The translations under genes and the position numbers were made by a program. DNA of 7,793 nt from Chloroflexota bacterium (lineage in GTDB: Bacteria > Chloroflexota > Anaerolineae > Anaerolineales > UBA4823), in assembly GCA_030613705.1 (NCBI GenBank), contig JAUWLJ010000088.1:1-7793 (forward strand), read 5' to 3'. The first letter of the stretch is position 1. Every line of letters begins with the position of its first letter. Shown here piece by piece: positions 1 to 6,684 of the stretch. The notes under the pieces were generated by a model that was given only the letters and a program-made list of their open reading frames with translations, made no database searches and was not told the origin of the DNA.

Positions 1-2
1 CT

Positions 3-146
3 GGTGGATATGGTGCCTGGGCAGGTCATGATGGTGCCTGGGTCGGATCATTCCCTGACCAGGGAGTTGCAGGGATCTCTCCCTTTGGCGTAGAAGAATC
101 CGAGGCACTCCCCTGGACAGCTGATTGGGTAGATTTTGATGGTTGA
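3..146 (+). CDS. C-terminal fragment of an unidentified Gly/Trp-rich protein (5' end outside window)
   Basis: An open frame enters from the left edge and runs 47 codons to TGA at 144-146. The visible tail is rich in Gly, Trp and acidic residues and ends in TADWVDFDG. It contains a short internal duplication, GAWAGHD followed by GAWVGSF. The other two + frames are stopped within this stretch, and a strong terminator follows 66 nt after the stop, as expected for the end of a real gene. I do not recognise the family. The composition would suit a secreted or cell-surface beta-rich protein, but that is a guess. There is no start codon or signal peptide in view. It converges with the large cyclase gene at 289-3774. 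I am fairly confident it is coding and have no confident function. Confidence 0.55.
   Translation, partial: GGYGAWAGHDGAWVGSFPDQGVAGISPFGVEESEALPWTADWVDFDG
10..42 (+). repeat. 12-bp direct repeat, 21-bp period, inside the partial gene
   Basis: ATGGTGCCTGGG occurs at 10-21 and again at 31-42. The 21-bp period equals 7 codons, so it encodes a duplicated G-A-W motif. It may be the end of a longer in-frame repeat series that begins outside the window. Confidence 0.5.
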
Positions 147-212
147 TCGCCATTCCCCAATAAGGGTAACCACCTTACCGCTTTAGGGTGAAGAGCAGAT
201 ACTTAAACTTAA

Positions 213-252
213 GCCGGGGCTTGAAAATTTCTCCAAGCCCCGGCAATTTTTT
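213..252 (+). terminator. Intrinsic terminator after the partial + strand gene
   Basis: A perfect 11-bp G+C-rich stem (213-223 with 234-244) has a 10-nt loop and is followed by AA and six T residues (247-252). It lies 66 nt after the stop of the left-edge gene. On the minus strand the same hairpin lies about 45 nt beyond the stop of the cyclase gene, but the sequence after it there is only TTAAGTTTAAG. It may therefore work weakly in both directions between the convergent genes. Confidence 0.88.
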
Positions 253-288
253 CCAGGATAGAAAATTATTCGTAAGACCTAGACCTTA

Positions 289-3200
289 TTAAACTGCAAT
301 ATTTTGTAAACCAGTATCCACTCGCTGCAGTTCCATTTTTGCCCCCACATCAGTATAGATCTCTCTGGCTTGATTGAAATATTCCTGAGCGCGTTCAGTT
401 TCGTTCACGTCATTTGCCAGAAGTGCCAATTCGTAGGCCGTACGCGCTGATTCCAATTTCTCCAAAGCGGCACTGAAAATTTCCGCACTGTCCAATAAAA
501 ATTGACCAGCGAGTTCCAGATTTCCTTGTAATCGAGCGATCGCTCCCTGCACTCGGAGAACACGTCCCGCCTGGACCGAATCCCCTACCGGGTCTGCCCC
601 ATCACCTGTAAGCGCTGAATTCGCCCGTTCGCTCCACTGAATTGAATCTGCGAGTTTTCCCCAAGCTATATAGTTTTCAGCCAGATAACACATCGCATCT
701 ATCAAATTATCCTCGGCGCCCAGCTCTTCGAAAATCTGCAGACTATCATCCAGCAAGCCAACCGCGCGCTCATATCCTTGAAACGCAGTTTCCAGCCTCC
801 CCAGATACATACTGGCCAATCCCAGATAAAAACGATGACCGATCTTCTCTGCAACTTCTCTCGCTTTTTCTAGATGCACGCCAGCTGATTCATAATCACC
901 AAGATCATACTTCACCAAACCGAGATTAATATTTGCCAGAGTAATACCCTCTGTGTCACCAACTTTTTCCAGCAAAGCAATGCTCTGATTAAAGTTCAAC
1001 TCTGCTTCACGAAGATCCCCTGACATCAATCCAAGCAAGCCAAGATTATTATACAAACGCGCTTCACCAGAAAGATCCCCCAGGGTTCTTCTCATTTCTA
1101 GGCTATTTCGAACATAAATCGCCGCCTGTTTATAATCCCGAAGTTGGTATGAGACTGCACCGAGTCGATTATGGATCGATGCAATTGTGCTGAATTCATC
1201 TGTATCTTCAACCAGATCAAGAGCTGAGACCAGGACATCTTGCGCTTTATTGAAATTCCCTCGCAGGAAAAATATCCATCCCCTTGCGTTCAGGATTTGA
1301 GCTTTGGCAACTGGTGAAGAGTTCCCTGCAGCTCTCAGAGCATCACTTGCTAAGGAGAGATGGGATAACGCCTGATCGTAATCTCCCTGCCGTTCGTAAG
1401 TGATAGCTATCTTGCGTTGAATAACATTAAGATTAAGATCCGCTTGTATCTCTGGAGAGGCTATTCCCGTCTTAACTACCTCTTGATAGCAATCTCGAGC
1501 AGTGGCATATTCACCAATAAAAACCAATACATCCCCAAGACCAGTCCACACATTCATCGCCTGCTCAGCGTTGTGCTCCACATCAGCCAGCAGATCTCTG
1601 GCCTCCTCAAAATACTTCTTAGCCTGCAGGTTGGCATAGTCCCGGGCAGATTTACTTCCCGCTAATATCAAATAATGCAGCGCTTTATCCAGATACACAC
1701 TGCGCAGGTAATGTCCAGCCAAAACCTCGACCTGACTCTCTAGCTGGTCTGCATAAACATTCTCTAAGGTCTGGGCAACTTTCCCATGCAATCTGTTCCG
1801 ATCCCGACGGAGCAAAGTCTTGTAAACTGCATCTGAAGTCAGTACATGCCGAAAGAGATATCCACCAAAACCTTGTTCCGGCAGCGGACCGATGAAAGCT
1901 TTTTCTTCTAATGAGGAGAGAACTTGTTCAAGTTCGTTCTGCTCTCCAAATCCCATCACCTGATTCAGAATAGTAGCATTGAATTCTCTGCCGATCACCG
2001 ACGCAGTTTGCAAAACACTTCGTTGGATGGGATTCAAACGATCGAAACGGGTAAGGATCAGATCCTGCAAATTGTCAGGAACTTCAAGAGTGAAGTCTTC
2101 ATCTGAAGCTAACAGCCATCGCCCTCCTTCATGGACCAGGGTTTGATTGTCGATCAGCATGCGGAGGATCTCTTCGATGTAAAAGGGGACACCGGCGGCT
2201 CTCTGTAGAATTTGGGATCTGAATTGATCTGGGATATCCGGCATTCCAAGCAAACCAAAAAGAAGTTCGTCGCTTTGTTCGTCTGAAAGTGTCTGCAGTC
2301 GAATAATTCTGCAACGTTCCTGAAAACGCTGCCCGGTAAATTCAAGCAAATCCTCAAACTTACTCTCCATCGTTGGGCGGGAATTCCCCAGCACCATCAC
2401 AGGTTTATCATCAATTGATTCAACCAGAAAAGATAACAGATCCAGGGATATTTCATCAGCCCAATGCAAATCCTCAAATATCAGGATCAAAGGACGCTGT
2501 TTGGCCTCTGCCAAGAGAAAATTGCGAACAGCAATAAAGGTTTGTTGGCGTAATTGTTCAGCATCCAGGTGTCTCAAACGCCGGGCAACTACTGGATCAG
2601 TTAGTTCTAATGAGAGCAACTTCTCCAGAAAAGGCAGTACATTCTTTGATTCTGAGCCGAGGACTTGATTTACTTTCGTGATTAGCCTTTCATGCACCAC
2701 AAATCTGGGCGTACTAGTTGCAACCCCCAGGTAGTCTCTCAATATTTCGAGGAAGATCCAATAGGAGACTGATTTTCGGTAAGTTAGGCTTTGACCTTCC
2801 AGGAGGGTAAATTGATCGGGGTTTATCCTTGCCTTGAATTCGGCGGTCAGCCGGCTTTTACCAATCCCGGCTTCACCAATCAAGGTCACAACCTGCCCAC
2901 GCTGGTCCTGGGCAAGGTCCGCTAATGCGCCGCAGATAATATCCAATTCAGCTTTCCGACCCACCATCGGAGAGCGCAGCCCTTGGATTCCCCGCACCAG
3001 AGCAGGTTTGGATTTAACTCCCAGTAGCTGATACCCCTTTTCCCCTCGCCGATACCCTTTTAGATCCAGATCAGCCAGCTCCTGATAATTAAACAAAGCC
3101 TGGGTTGTTTGATAGACGCTTTCGCTGACAAGTATCGTATTTGGGGAGGCAGTTTCCTGGAGCCGCCGGGCAAGATTGACTGAATCGCCGATCGCTGTGT

Positions 3201-3774
3201 AATCGATCAGCAGGTCTGAACCAATGCCGCCTACGATCACTGACCCTCGATTGAGGCCGAAATGCATTTGTAATTTCTCACCCAGGCGGTCTTCGAGATC
3301 CTGGTTGAGCTTTTCGAGACCCGCCTGCATTTCCAACGCTGCCCGTACTGCACGCTCAGCCGGGTTTTCATAGGCGATCGGTGCCCCAAACAATGCCATT
3401 AAGCCATCCCCAGTGATCTTATCCACCATCCCTTCAAACTGGTAGACTTTCTCTGCCAGCATGCGGATATATAGCTGAATGAACTCATATAGTGATTCGT
3501 CGTCGATTTTCCCACTTAATCCAGTGTAATCACACAAGTCTGCAAACAGTACCGTTACAATTCGCCGCTGACCGGCAGACTCCAGACCTGCCTGACGAAA
3601 TCGCTGCTTTAAATCAGAACCGATCAGCATTCCGATTTCATTTATTGGCGCTAAGGATGGTTCCAGTACAATGCTTTTCTTATCCCCAGACCCAGTTAGT
3701 GGGGAACCACATTTACCACAGAAACGCATTCCCGGCGGATTATTAAACCCGCAATTTGAACAGTTTAAAGACAT
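289..3774 (-). CDS. Zinc-ribbon / class III adenylate cyclase / STAND-type ATPase / TPR signalling protein
   Basis: This 1161-aa cytoplasmic protein has no visible signal peptide or membrane segment. Residues 5-22 form a zinc ribbon (C5, C8, C19, C22). Residues ~70-255 are a class III nucleotide cyclase domain. Its metal-binding Asp residues are D79 (in FAD) and D123 (in TGDG), the purine-recognition Lys is K119, and the transition-state pair is N200 and R204. At the position where many adenylate cyclases have Asp there is Thr (T193, in DYTAIGD), as in class IIIb enzymes such as CyaC and mammalian soluble cyclase. This favours ATP to cAMP. Residues ~267-560 are an ATPase module with Walker A GEAGIGKS (300-307) and Walker B ending at D435 (LILIFEDLHWAD). 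About ten TPR-like repeats run from ~735 to 1140. There is no C-terminal DNA-binding HTH. ATG is chosen because the zinc ribbon begins at once, although the SD is weak. The gene stands alone, divergent from rplU. Its input signal is unknown. Confidence 0.93.
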   Translation of the reverse strand: MSLNCSNCGFNNPPGMRFCGKCGSPLTGSGDKKSIVLEPSLAPINEIGMLIGSDLKQRFRQAGLESAGQRRIVTVLFADLCDYTGLSGKIDDESLYEFIQLYIRMLAEKVYQFEGMVDKITGDGLMALFGAPIAYENPAERAVRAALEMQAGLEKLNQDLEDRLGEKLQMHFGLNRGSVIVGGIGSDLLIDYTAIGDSVNLARRLQETASPNTILVSESVYQTTQALFNYQELADLDLKGYRRGEKGYQLLGVKSKPALVRGIQGLRSPMVGRKAELDIICGALADLAQDQRGQVVTLIGEAGIGKSRLTAEFKARINPDQFTLLEGQSLTYRKSVSYWIFLEILRDYLGVATSTPRFVVHERLITKVNQVLGSESKNVLPFLEKLLSLELTDPVVARRLRHLDAEQLRQQTFIAVRNFLLAEAKQRPLILIFEDLHWADEISLDLLSFLVESIDDKPVMVLGNSRPTMESKFEDLLEFTGQRFQERCRIIRLQTLSDEQSDELLFGLLGMPDIPDQFRSQILQRAAGVPFYIEEILRMLIDNQTLVHEGGRWLLASDEDFTLEVPDNLQDLILTRFDRLNPIQRSVLQTASVIGREFNATILNQVMGFGEQNELEQVLSSLEEKAFIGPLPEQGFGGYLFRHVLTSDAVYKTLLRRDRNRLHGKVAQTLENVYADQLESQVEVLAGHYLRSVYLDKALHYLILAGSKSARDYANLQAKKYFEEARDLLADVEHNAEQAMNVWTGLGDVLVFIGEYATARDCYQEVVKTGIASPEIQADLNLNVIQRKIAITYERQGDYDQALSHLSLASDALRAAGNSSPVAKAQILNARGWIFFLRGNFNKAQDVLVSALDLVEDTDEFSTIASIHNRLGAVSYQLRDYKQAAIYVRNSLEMRRTLGDLSGEARLYNNLGLLGLMSGDLREAELNFNQSIALLEKVGDTEGITLANINLGLVKYDLGDYESAGVHLEKAREVAEKIGHRFYLGLASMYLGRLETAFQGYERAVGLLDDSLQIFEELGAEDNLIDAMCYLAENYIAWGKLADSIQWSERANSALTGDGADPVGDSVQAGRVLRVQGAIARLQGNLELAGQFLLDSAEIFSAALEKLESARTAYELALLANDVNETERAQEYFNQAREIYTDVGAKMELQRVDTGLQNIAV

Positions 3775-3980
3775 CTCTAATAAATGGAATCACCTTAACT
3801 ATCAGATTTTCCCCGCCAAATGCTTCTCACCATATTGCTTACAAACCAAAATAAATTCGGTGAGATGGTAAGCCCGGAGAAACCAATTCAACCTTCTACT
3901 TGCAATCAATATACCATGGGAAACCCTTCTGCCACCTTTCAAAATCGTTACCCCAGAAGAGATTTAGTTGTGGATTATTA
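3775..3980. other. Divergent intergenic region between the cyclase gene and the rplU promoter
   Basis: These 206 bases separate the cyclase start from the rplU promoter. I see no convincing gene, RNA or repeat. The minus-strand promoter of the cyclase gene should lie here, but I find no hexamer pair with good spacing. Only isolated pieces occur, such as TATATT (minus strand, near 3908-3913). The cyclase gene has a weak ribosome binding region: AAGGTG sits about 16 nt from the ATG and only AGAG is adjacent to it. Confidence 0.5.
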
Positions 3981-4009
3981 TTGACACAGATCTACTTCCT
4001 CGTTATAAT
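3981..4009 (+). promoter_or_regulatory. Consensus sigma-70-type promoter of the rplU-rpmA-rpmE operon
   Basis: The -35 box TTGACA (3981-3986) and -10 box TATAAT (4004-4009) both match the consensus exactly, with an optimal 17-nt spacer. The predicted start is near 4015-4017, giving a leader of about 115 nt before the rplU ATG. A perfect promoter fits the high demand for ribosomal protein mRNA. Confidence 0.9.
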
Positions 4010-4015
4010 TATGCG

Positions 4016-4131
4016 GCCCTGGCAAAAAACCGCTGGGGCGATACCGTGTATCCCCAACTTCCCCACACCTCGGCGTGAGATATCGCTTGGCTCGCGGAGC
4101 GTGTGGTGAAGTGAAGATTGGAGAAGATTCT
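4016..4131 (+). promoter_or_regulatory. Structured 5' leader of rplU, candidate autoregulatory element
   Basis: Two adjacent hairpins can form. The first is GGG-c-GATAC paired with GTATC-CCC (4036-4044 with 4048-4055, loop CGT). The second has 14 bp in three blocks: 4057-4061 with 4108-4112, 4063-4068 with 4101-4106, and 4069-4071 with 4097-4099. It is broken by one C/T mismatch and one bulged C (4100), and has a 25-nt apical region. The left arm CTTCCCC (4058-4064) is also complementary, with one mismatch, to the SD segment GGAGAAG (4120-4126). Two mutually exclusive folds are therefore possible, one leaving the SD open and one closing it. Ribosomal protein leaders, including L21 leaders in Firmicutes, commonly mediate feedback by the encoded protein. 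I did not recognise this as a known family, so the regulatory role is inferred. Confidence 0.55.
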
Positions 4132-4470
4132 ATGAAATACGCTATAATAGAAGATGGCGGCAAGCAATATAAAGCCGTTGAAGGTGATACGATCGAAATC
4201 GATCGCTATCAAGCAGATATTGGCGAAAAGATCGATCTCGATCGGGTGCTCCTTATAACGGATGGTGAGAAGACCGCCGTCGGAACCCCTTACCTCAAAG
4301 GGGTAAAAGTAGAAGCAACTGTTGAAGCTCAGTTCAAGGGACCAAAGATCGTAGTATTCAAATACAAACCAAGAGAACGCTACCGCGTAAAGACGGGTCA
4401 CCGCCAACGGTATACTCGACTGCGGATTGCTTCGATTGTAGAAAAATCCGGAGGTAAAAATGGCTCATAA
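4132..4470 (+). CDS. rplU: 50S ribosomal protein L21
   Basis: This 112-aa protein has the L21 signature at both ends. The N-terminus [19 protein letters not shown] matches the family start, and the C-terminal half has [21 protein letters not shown], the basic segment that contacts 23S rRNA. The usual length is about 100-105 aa; the extra tail arises because the last codons contain the rpmA ribosome binding site. I chose ATG 4132 over the in-frame ATG at 4075. L21 homologs begin here, GGAGAA (4120-4125) lies 6 nt upstream, and the stretch before it falls within the structured leader. It is the first gene of the operon after the consensus promoter. It overlaps rpmA by 11 nt, implying translational coupling. 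L21 is a large-subunit assembly protein that binds 23S rRNA. Confidence 0.97.
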   Translation: MKYAIIEDGGKQYKAVEGDTIEIDRYQADIGEKIDLDRVLLITDGEKTAVGTPYLKGVKVEATVEAQFKGPKIVVFKYKPRERYRVKTGHRQRYTRLRIASIVEKSGGKNGS

Positions 4471-4717
4471 AAAAGGTGGCGGATCAAGTAGTAATGGTCG
4501 TGACAGCCAATCAAAGCGTTTGGGTGTAAAGGTCTATGGCGGTGAGCAGGTACTCTCTGGCTATATCCTAGTCCGTCAACGAGGCACCAAGATCAAACCA
4601 GGGCGCAATGTTGGCCTCGGTAGAGATCATACAATTTTTGCTACATCGAACGGTGTTGTTTTGTATGAGACCATCCGCGACGGTCGCAAACGGGTAAGCG
4701 TAATTCCGGAAGCGTAA
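4460..4717 (+). CDS. rpmA: 50S ribosomal protein L27
   Basis: This 85-aa protein is at full family length. It starts [16 protein letters not shown] and continues with [11 protein letters not shown], the conserved L27 N-terminal and core motifs. The flexible N-terminal tail reaches the peptidyl transferase centre of the 50S subunit. There is no N-terminal extension of the kind cleaved by the Prp protease in Firmicutes, so the mature end is made directly. Its ribosome binding site GGAGGT (4450-4455, 4 nt from the ATG) lies within the last codons of rplU, and the start overlaps rplU by 11 nt. The rplU-rpmA pair is near-universal in bacteria. In many genomes obg follows, but here rpmE follows after 68 nt with no terminator between. 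Confidence 0.97.
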   Translation: MAHKKGGGSSSNGRDSQSKRLGVKVYGGEQVLSGYILVRQRGTKIKPGRNVGLGRDHTIFATSNGVVLYETIRDGRKRVSVIPEA

Positions 4718-4785
4718 ATTCTGTACTGATATTTCTCCATACGGACAATATTGGTATTTAATCGCACAAGAAGGACAAGTAAATA

Positions 4786-5259
4786 ATGAAGGAAGAAATT
4801 CACCCAACATATTATCCTGATGCCCTCGTCGTCTGTGCATGTGGTAACACCTGGACGACGGGTTCGACAATTAAAGAAATTCGCACTGATGTCTGTTCGA
4901 ACTGCCACCCGTTTTTTACTGGCGAACAGCGCATTGTTGACACAGAAGGTCAGGTTGATCGGTTCTATAAAAAACTTCAAGCACGTCAAGATTACATCGA
5001 TGAGACTGAAGCACGGGAAGCTGCCAAAGTTTCACCCGAACGACCGATCGCTGAACTCGAATTGGGAACCCGCGCCACTGCTTCCCTTGCCAAAGCTGAC
5101 ATCACAAAGGTTGGCCAGGTAATGGAAATGCTGGAAACTGGCGAAGCATCCCTGCTCGCCGTTGAAGGATTTGGTCGAAAATCATTGACTGATCTCAAGA
5201 AGCGTTTACGCCAATTCGGCTACAAGCTGCCAGAAGCCGCTCAAGAGATTCAGGTCTAG
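4786..5259 (+). CDS. rpmE: 50S ribosomal protein L31 fused to an RNA polymerase alpha-CTD-like domain
   Basis: This 157-aa protein is about twice the usual L31 length. Residues 1-68 are a zinc-type L31, with [11 protein letters not shown] at the N-terminus, C17, C19, C37 and C40 as zinc ligands, and the [10 protein letters not shown] and VDRFYKKL motifs. A charged linker (~69-85) leads to residues 86-150, which match the alpha-CTD of RNA polymerase. [19 protein letters not shown] aligns with the E. coli RPVDDLELTVRSANCLKAE segment, and [14 protein letters not shown] with NLGKKSLTEIKDVL. E. coli DNA-contact residues L262, R265, G296, K298 and S299 correspond to L93, R96, G130, K132 and S133. 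N268 is replaced by A99. AAGGA (4771-4775) lies 10 nt before the ATG. It is the last gene of the operon, with a terminator 21 nt after the stop. The L31 role in the 50S subunit is secure. The second domain may bind DNA, rRNA or protein; this is not known. Confidence 0.95.
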   Translation: MKEEIHPTYYPDALVVCACGNTWTTGSTIKEIRTDVCSNCHPFFTGEQRIVDTEGQVDRFYKKLQARQDYIDETEAREAAKVSPERPIAELELGTRATASLAKADITKVGQVMEMLETGEASLLAVEGFGRKSLTDLKKRLRQFGYKLPEAAQEIQV

Positions 5260-5280
5260 ATCCTGTTACCGTAAGATCTC

Positions 5281-5315
5281 ACAGGCAGATGTGGCTTCAC
5301 ATCTGCCTGTTTTTC
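5281..5315 (+). terminator. Intrinsic terminator of the rplU-rpmA-rpmE operon
   Basis: A perfect 13-bp stem (5281-5293 with 5298-5310) is capped by the tetraloop GCTT. It is followed at once by TTTT (5311-5314) and a further pyrimidine-rich stretch, CTTTCTTTCTC. It begins 21 nt after the rpmE stop and separates the ribosomal protein operon from the tdk cluster. Confidence 0.93.
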
Positions 5316-5364
5316 TTTCTCAATTTATAGAAACTTAGCAGACAAATTCTCGCTGACCAGTTTA

Positions 5365-5373
5365 TGGTAGAAT
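5365..5373 (+). promoter_or_regulatory. Possible extended -10 promoter upstream of tdk
   Basis: TGG followed by TAGAAT (5368-5373) forms an extended -10 element with no good -35 box at normal spacing. A start near 5380 would give a leader of about 160 nt before tdk. A weak hairpin (5392-5397 with 5407-5412) runs into a T-rich stretch just downstream. This is weaker evidence than for the promoter at 5482-5509. Confidence 0.3.
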
Positions 5374-5481
5374 CCAAATTAAGACGCTTCTAGTGACCAA
5401 TTCGTAGTCATTTTTCTTTCTTCCCTGCAGAAATTCAGCCTTAATGTGTCGGCTTTCCTGCCCAGGTATTACAGTTACTAT

Positions 5482-5509
5482 TTGACAAACCACATCTCTC
5501 AAATAGATT
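5482..5509 (+). promoter_or_regulatory. Probable promoter of the tdk-hpt-cca cluster
   Basis: A perfect -35 box TTGACA (5482-5487) lies 16 nt before TAGATT (5504-5509), which matches 4 of 6 positions of the -10 consensus. The start would be near 5516, giving a short leader of about 27 nt that contains the tdk SD sequence. The rest of 5316-5542 holds no gene that I can support. Confidence 0.6.
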
Positions 5510-5542
5510 GGAATTATTTTATTAGAAGGGTCAAAATTACCT

Positions 5543-6115
5543 ATGAGACACCACTCTGGCGTTGTTGAAGTCATTGTCGGCTCGATGTTCAGTGGAAAGA
5601 CAGATGAATTAATTCGTCGTCTACGGCGTGCGACGATCGCTAAACAAAAAGTTCAGGTGTTTAAACCAGCTTTAGACAACCGTTATGCGGAGACCAAAGT
5701 TACTTCTCACGCAGGAAGTGATTATGATGCCCTACCGATTCAATCTGCAGCCCAAATTCTAAGACATTTGGATGCTGATACGACCGTTGTGGCTGTTGAT
5801 GAAGCTCAATTCTTTGATGTAGAGATCTCCCAGATCATTCAACGGTTGGCGGATGACGGTTTACGCGTTATCGTAGCTGGGTTGGACACCGATTTTCGCG
5901 GTGAACCATTTGGTCCGATGCCTACGCTCATGGCGCAAGCCGAACGAGTTGATAAGCTGCACGCCATTTGTATGGAGTGTGCAGAAGAGGCCTCCCGCAC
6001 TCAACGCCTGTTGAACGGTAAACCCGCCCATTACGATGATCCGGTGATTGTTGTTGGTGCCTCTGAGCTATATGAGGCTCGTTGCAGGAAACATCATGAA
6101 GTGCCAAGAGATTGA
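5543..6115 (+). CDS. tdk: Thymidine kinase (type II, zinc-containing)
   Basis: This enzyme phosphorylates thymidine (and deoxyuridine) with ATP in pyrimidine salvage in the cytoplasm. The 190-aa length is normal for type II kinases. The P-loop is GSMFSGKT (13-20). The Walker B segment [10 protein letters not shown] has D86 for Mg and E87 as the expected catalytic base. [12 protein letters not shown] (113-124) is the conserved core motif. Zinc ligands are C143, C146, C181 and H184. Y177 lies in the substrate-covering lasso, within the conserved G-x4-Y-x3-C pattern. ATG 5543 is the only sensible start, since the P-loop follows 12 residues later. GAAGGG (5525-5530) lies 12 nt upstream, a little far. 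The stop overlaps a possible TTG start of hpt, and hpt's preferred ATG is 2 nt beyond, so the two are very likely co-transcribed. Confidence 0.96.
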   Translation: MRHHSGVVEVIVGSMFSGKTDELIRRLRRATIAKQKVQVFKPALDNRYAETKVTSHAGSDYDALPIQSAAQILRHLDADTTVVAVDEAQFFDVEISQIIQRLADDGLRVIVAGLDTDFRGEPFGPMPTLMAQAERVDKLHAICMECAEEASRTQRLLNGKPAHYDDPVIVVGASELYEARCRKHHEVPRD

Positions 6116-6117
6116 CA

Positions 6118-6675
6118 ATGCAAGATTACCAGAATTTTTTAGAAGAAGTATTGATCCCAGCTGATGAATTACAGAACCGGATTGTACAGCTGGGAAAGGA
6201 GATCAGCGAGGATTATCAAGATAAGAATTTACACCTGATCTGCATTTTACGCGGTGGAGTGCTCTTCCTGGCGGACCTTATGCGCAATATTGATCTGCCT
6301 CACACGATTGACTTTATGGCGGTATCTTCCTACGGTTCAGGAGCGCGCCAAACCACAGGGCAAGTACGCATCGCCCTTGACCTGAAAGAAGATATCCACG
6401 ACCGGGATGTGCTGTTGGTCGAAGACATTGTCGATAGCGGATACACGGTCGCCTCAGTACTGGAGATGCTTGCCACTCGTCACCCTCGTAGTCTTAAAGT
6501 TTGCACACTCCTGGATAAAGCTGAGCGTAGAGAAGTTGATGTTCCCATCCACTACCGAGGTTTTGCAATACCCAACAAGTTCGTTTTCGGTTACGGTCTC
6601 GATCTCGACGAATACTATCGCAACCTACCCTTCATTGGCACAGTAAATCCTCTAAAATATCAACCTCCAGAATAA
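6118..6675 (+). CDS. hpt: Hypoxanthine (guanine) phosphoribosyltransferase
   Basis: This enzyme converts hypoxanthine or guanine plus PRPP to IMP or GMP in purine salvage. The 185-aa length is typical of bacterial enzymes. The PRPP-binding loop is VLLVEDIVDSGYT (98-110), with the acidic pair E102/D103 and D106 as the probable base. CILRGG (42-47) forms the pyrophosphate-contact loop, and SSYGSG (70-75) begins the flexible lid. K134 in LLDKAERR and FVFGYGLD (155-162) are the purine-site motifs. I chose ATG 6118 because AAGAG (6106-6110) lies 7 nt before it. A TTG at 6112 would add two residues and overlap the tdk stop, but would leave the SD only 1 nt away. The next gene begins 9 nt after the stop. 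Confidence 0.96.
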   Translation: MQDYQNFLEEVLIPADELQNRIVQLGKEISEDYQDKNLHLICILRGGVLFLADLMRNIDLPHTIDFMAVSSYGSGARQTTGQVRIALDLKEDIHDRDVLLVEDIVDSGYTVASVLEMLATRHPRSLKVCTLLDKAERREVDVPIHYRGFAIPNKFVFGYGLDLDEYYRNLPFIGTVNPLKYQPPE

Positions 6676-6684
6676 GAATAGAAC

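Noticed and set aside
162..183. Small hairpin AAGGGTAA / TTACCgCTT just after the left-edge gene
   Set aside because: The stem is short with a bulge and no T-run follows; the strong terminator at 213-252 already explains 3' end formation.
3903..3935. Minus-strand TATATT with TTGAAA upstream as a cyclase promoter
   Set aside because: The spacing between the hexamers is about 23 nt, too long for a normal sigma-70-type promoter.
4075..4131. In-frame upstream ATG that would add 19 residues to L21
   Set aside because: L21 proteins start at [13 protein letters not shown], the SD is placed for ATG 4132, and the extra stretch coincides with the structured leader.
4191..4244. Cluster of five GATC sites in rplU
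   Set aside because: They fall in codons for Asp, Ile and Arg in a conserved protein segment and need no origin-like or methylation explanation.
4009..4407. Open frame of 132 codons on the minus strand opposite rplU
   Set aside because: It lies antisense to the clearly conserved L21 gene and its leader, has a composition unlike a normal protein, and matches no family I know.
4820..5122. 100-codon open frame overlapping rpmE in another frame
   Set aside because: It is a shadow of the L31-alphaCTD gene; the conserved residues are all in the rpmE frame.
5362..5574. 70-codon minus-strand open frame across the tdk upstream region
   Set aside because: It overlaps the tdk start and promoter signals and has no recognisable motif.
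6112..6117. TTG start for hpt overlapping the tdk stop
   Set aside because: The AAGAG ribosome binding site is only 1 nt from TTG but 7 nt from ATG 6118, which suits initiation better.
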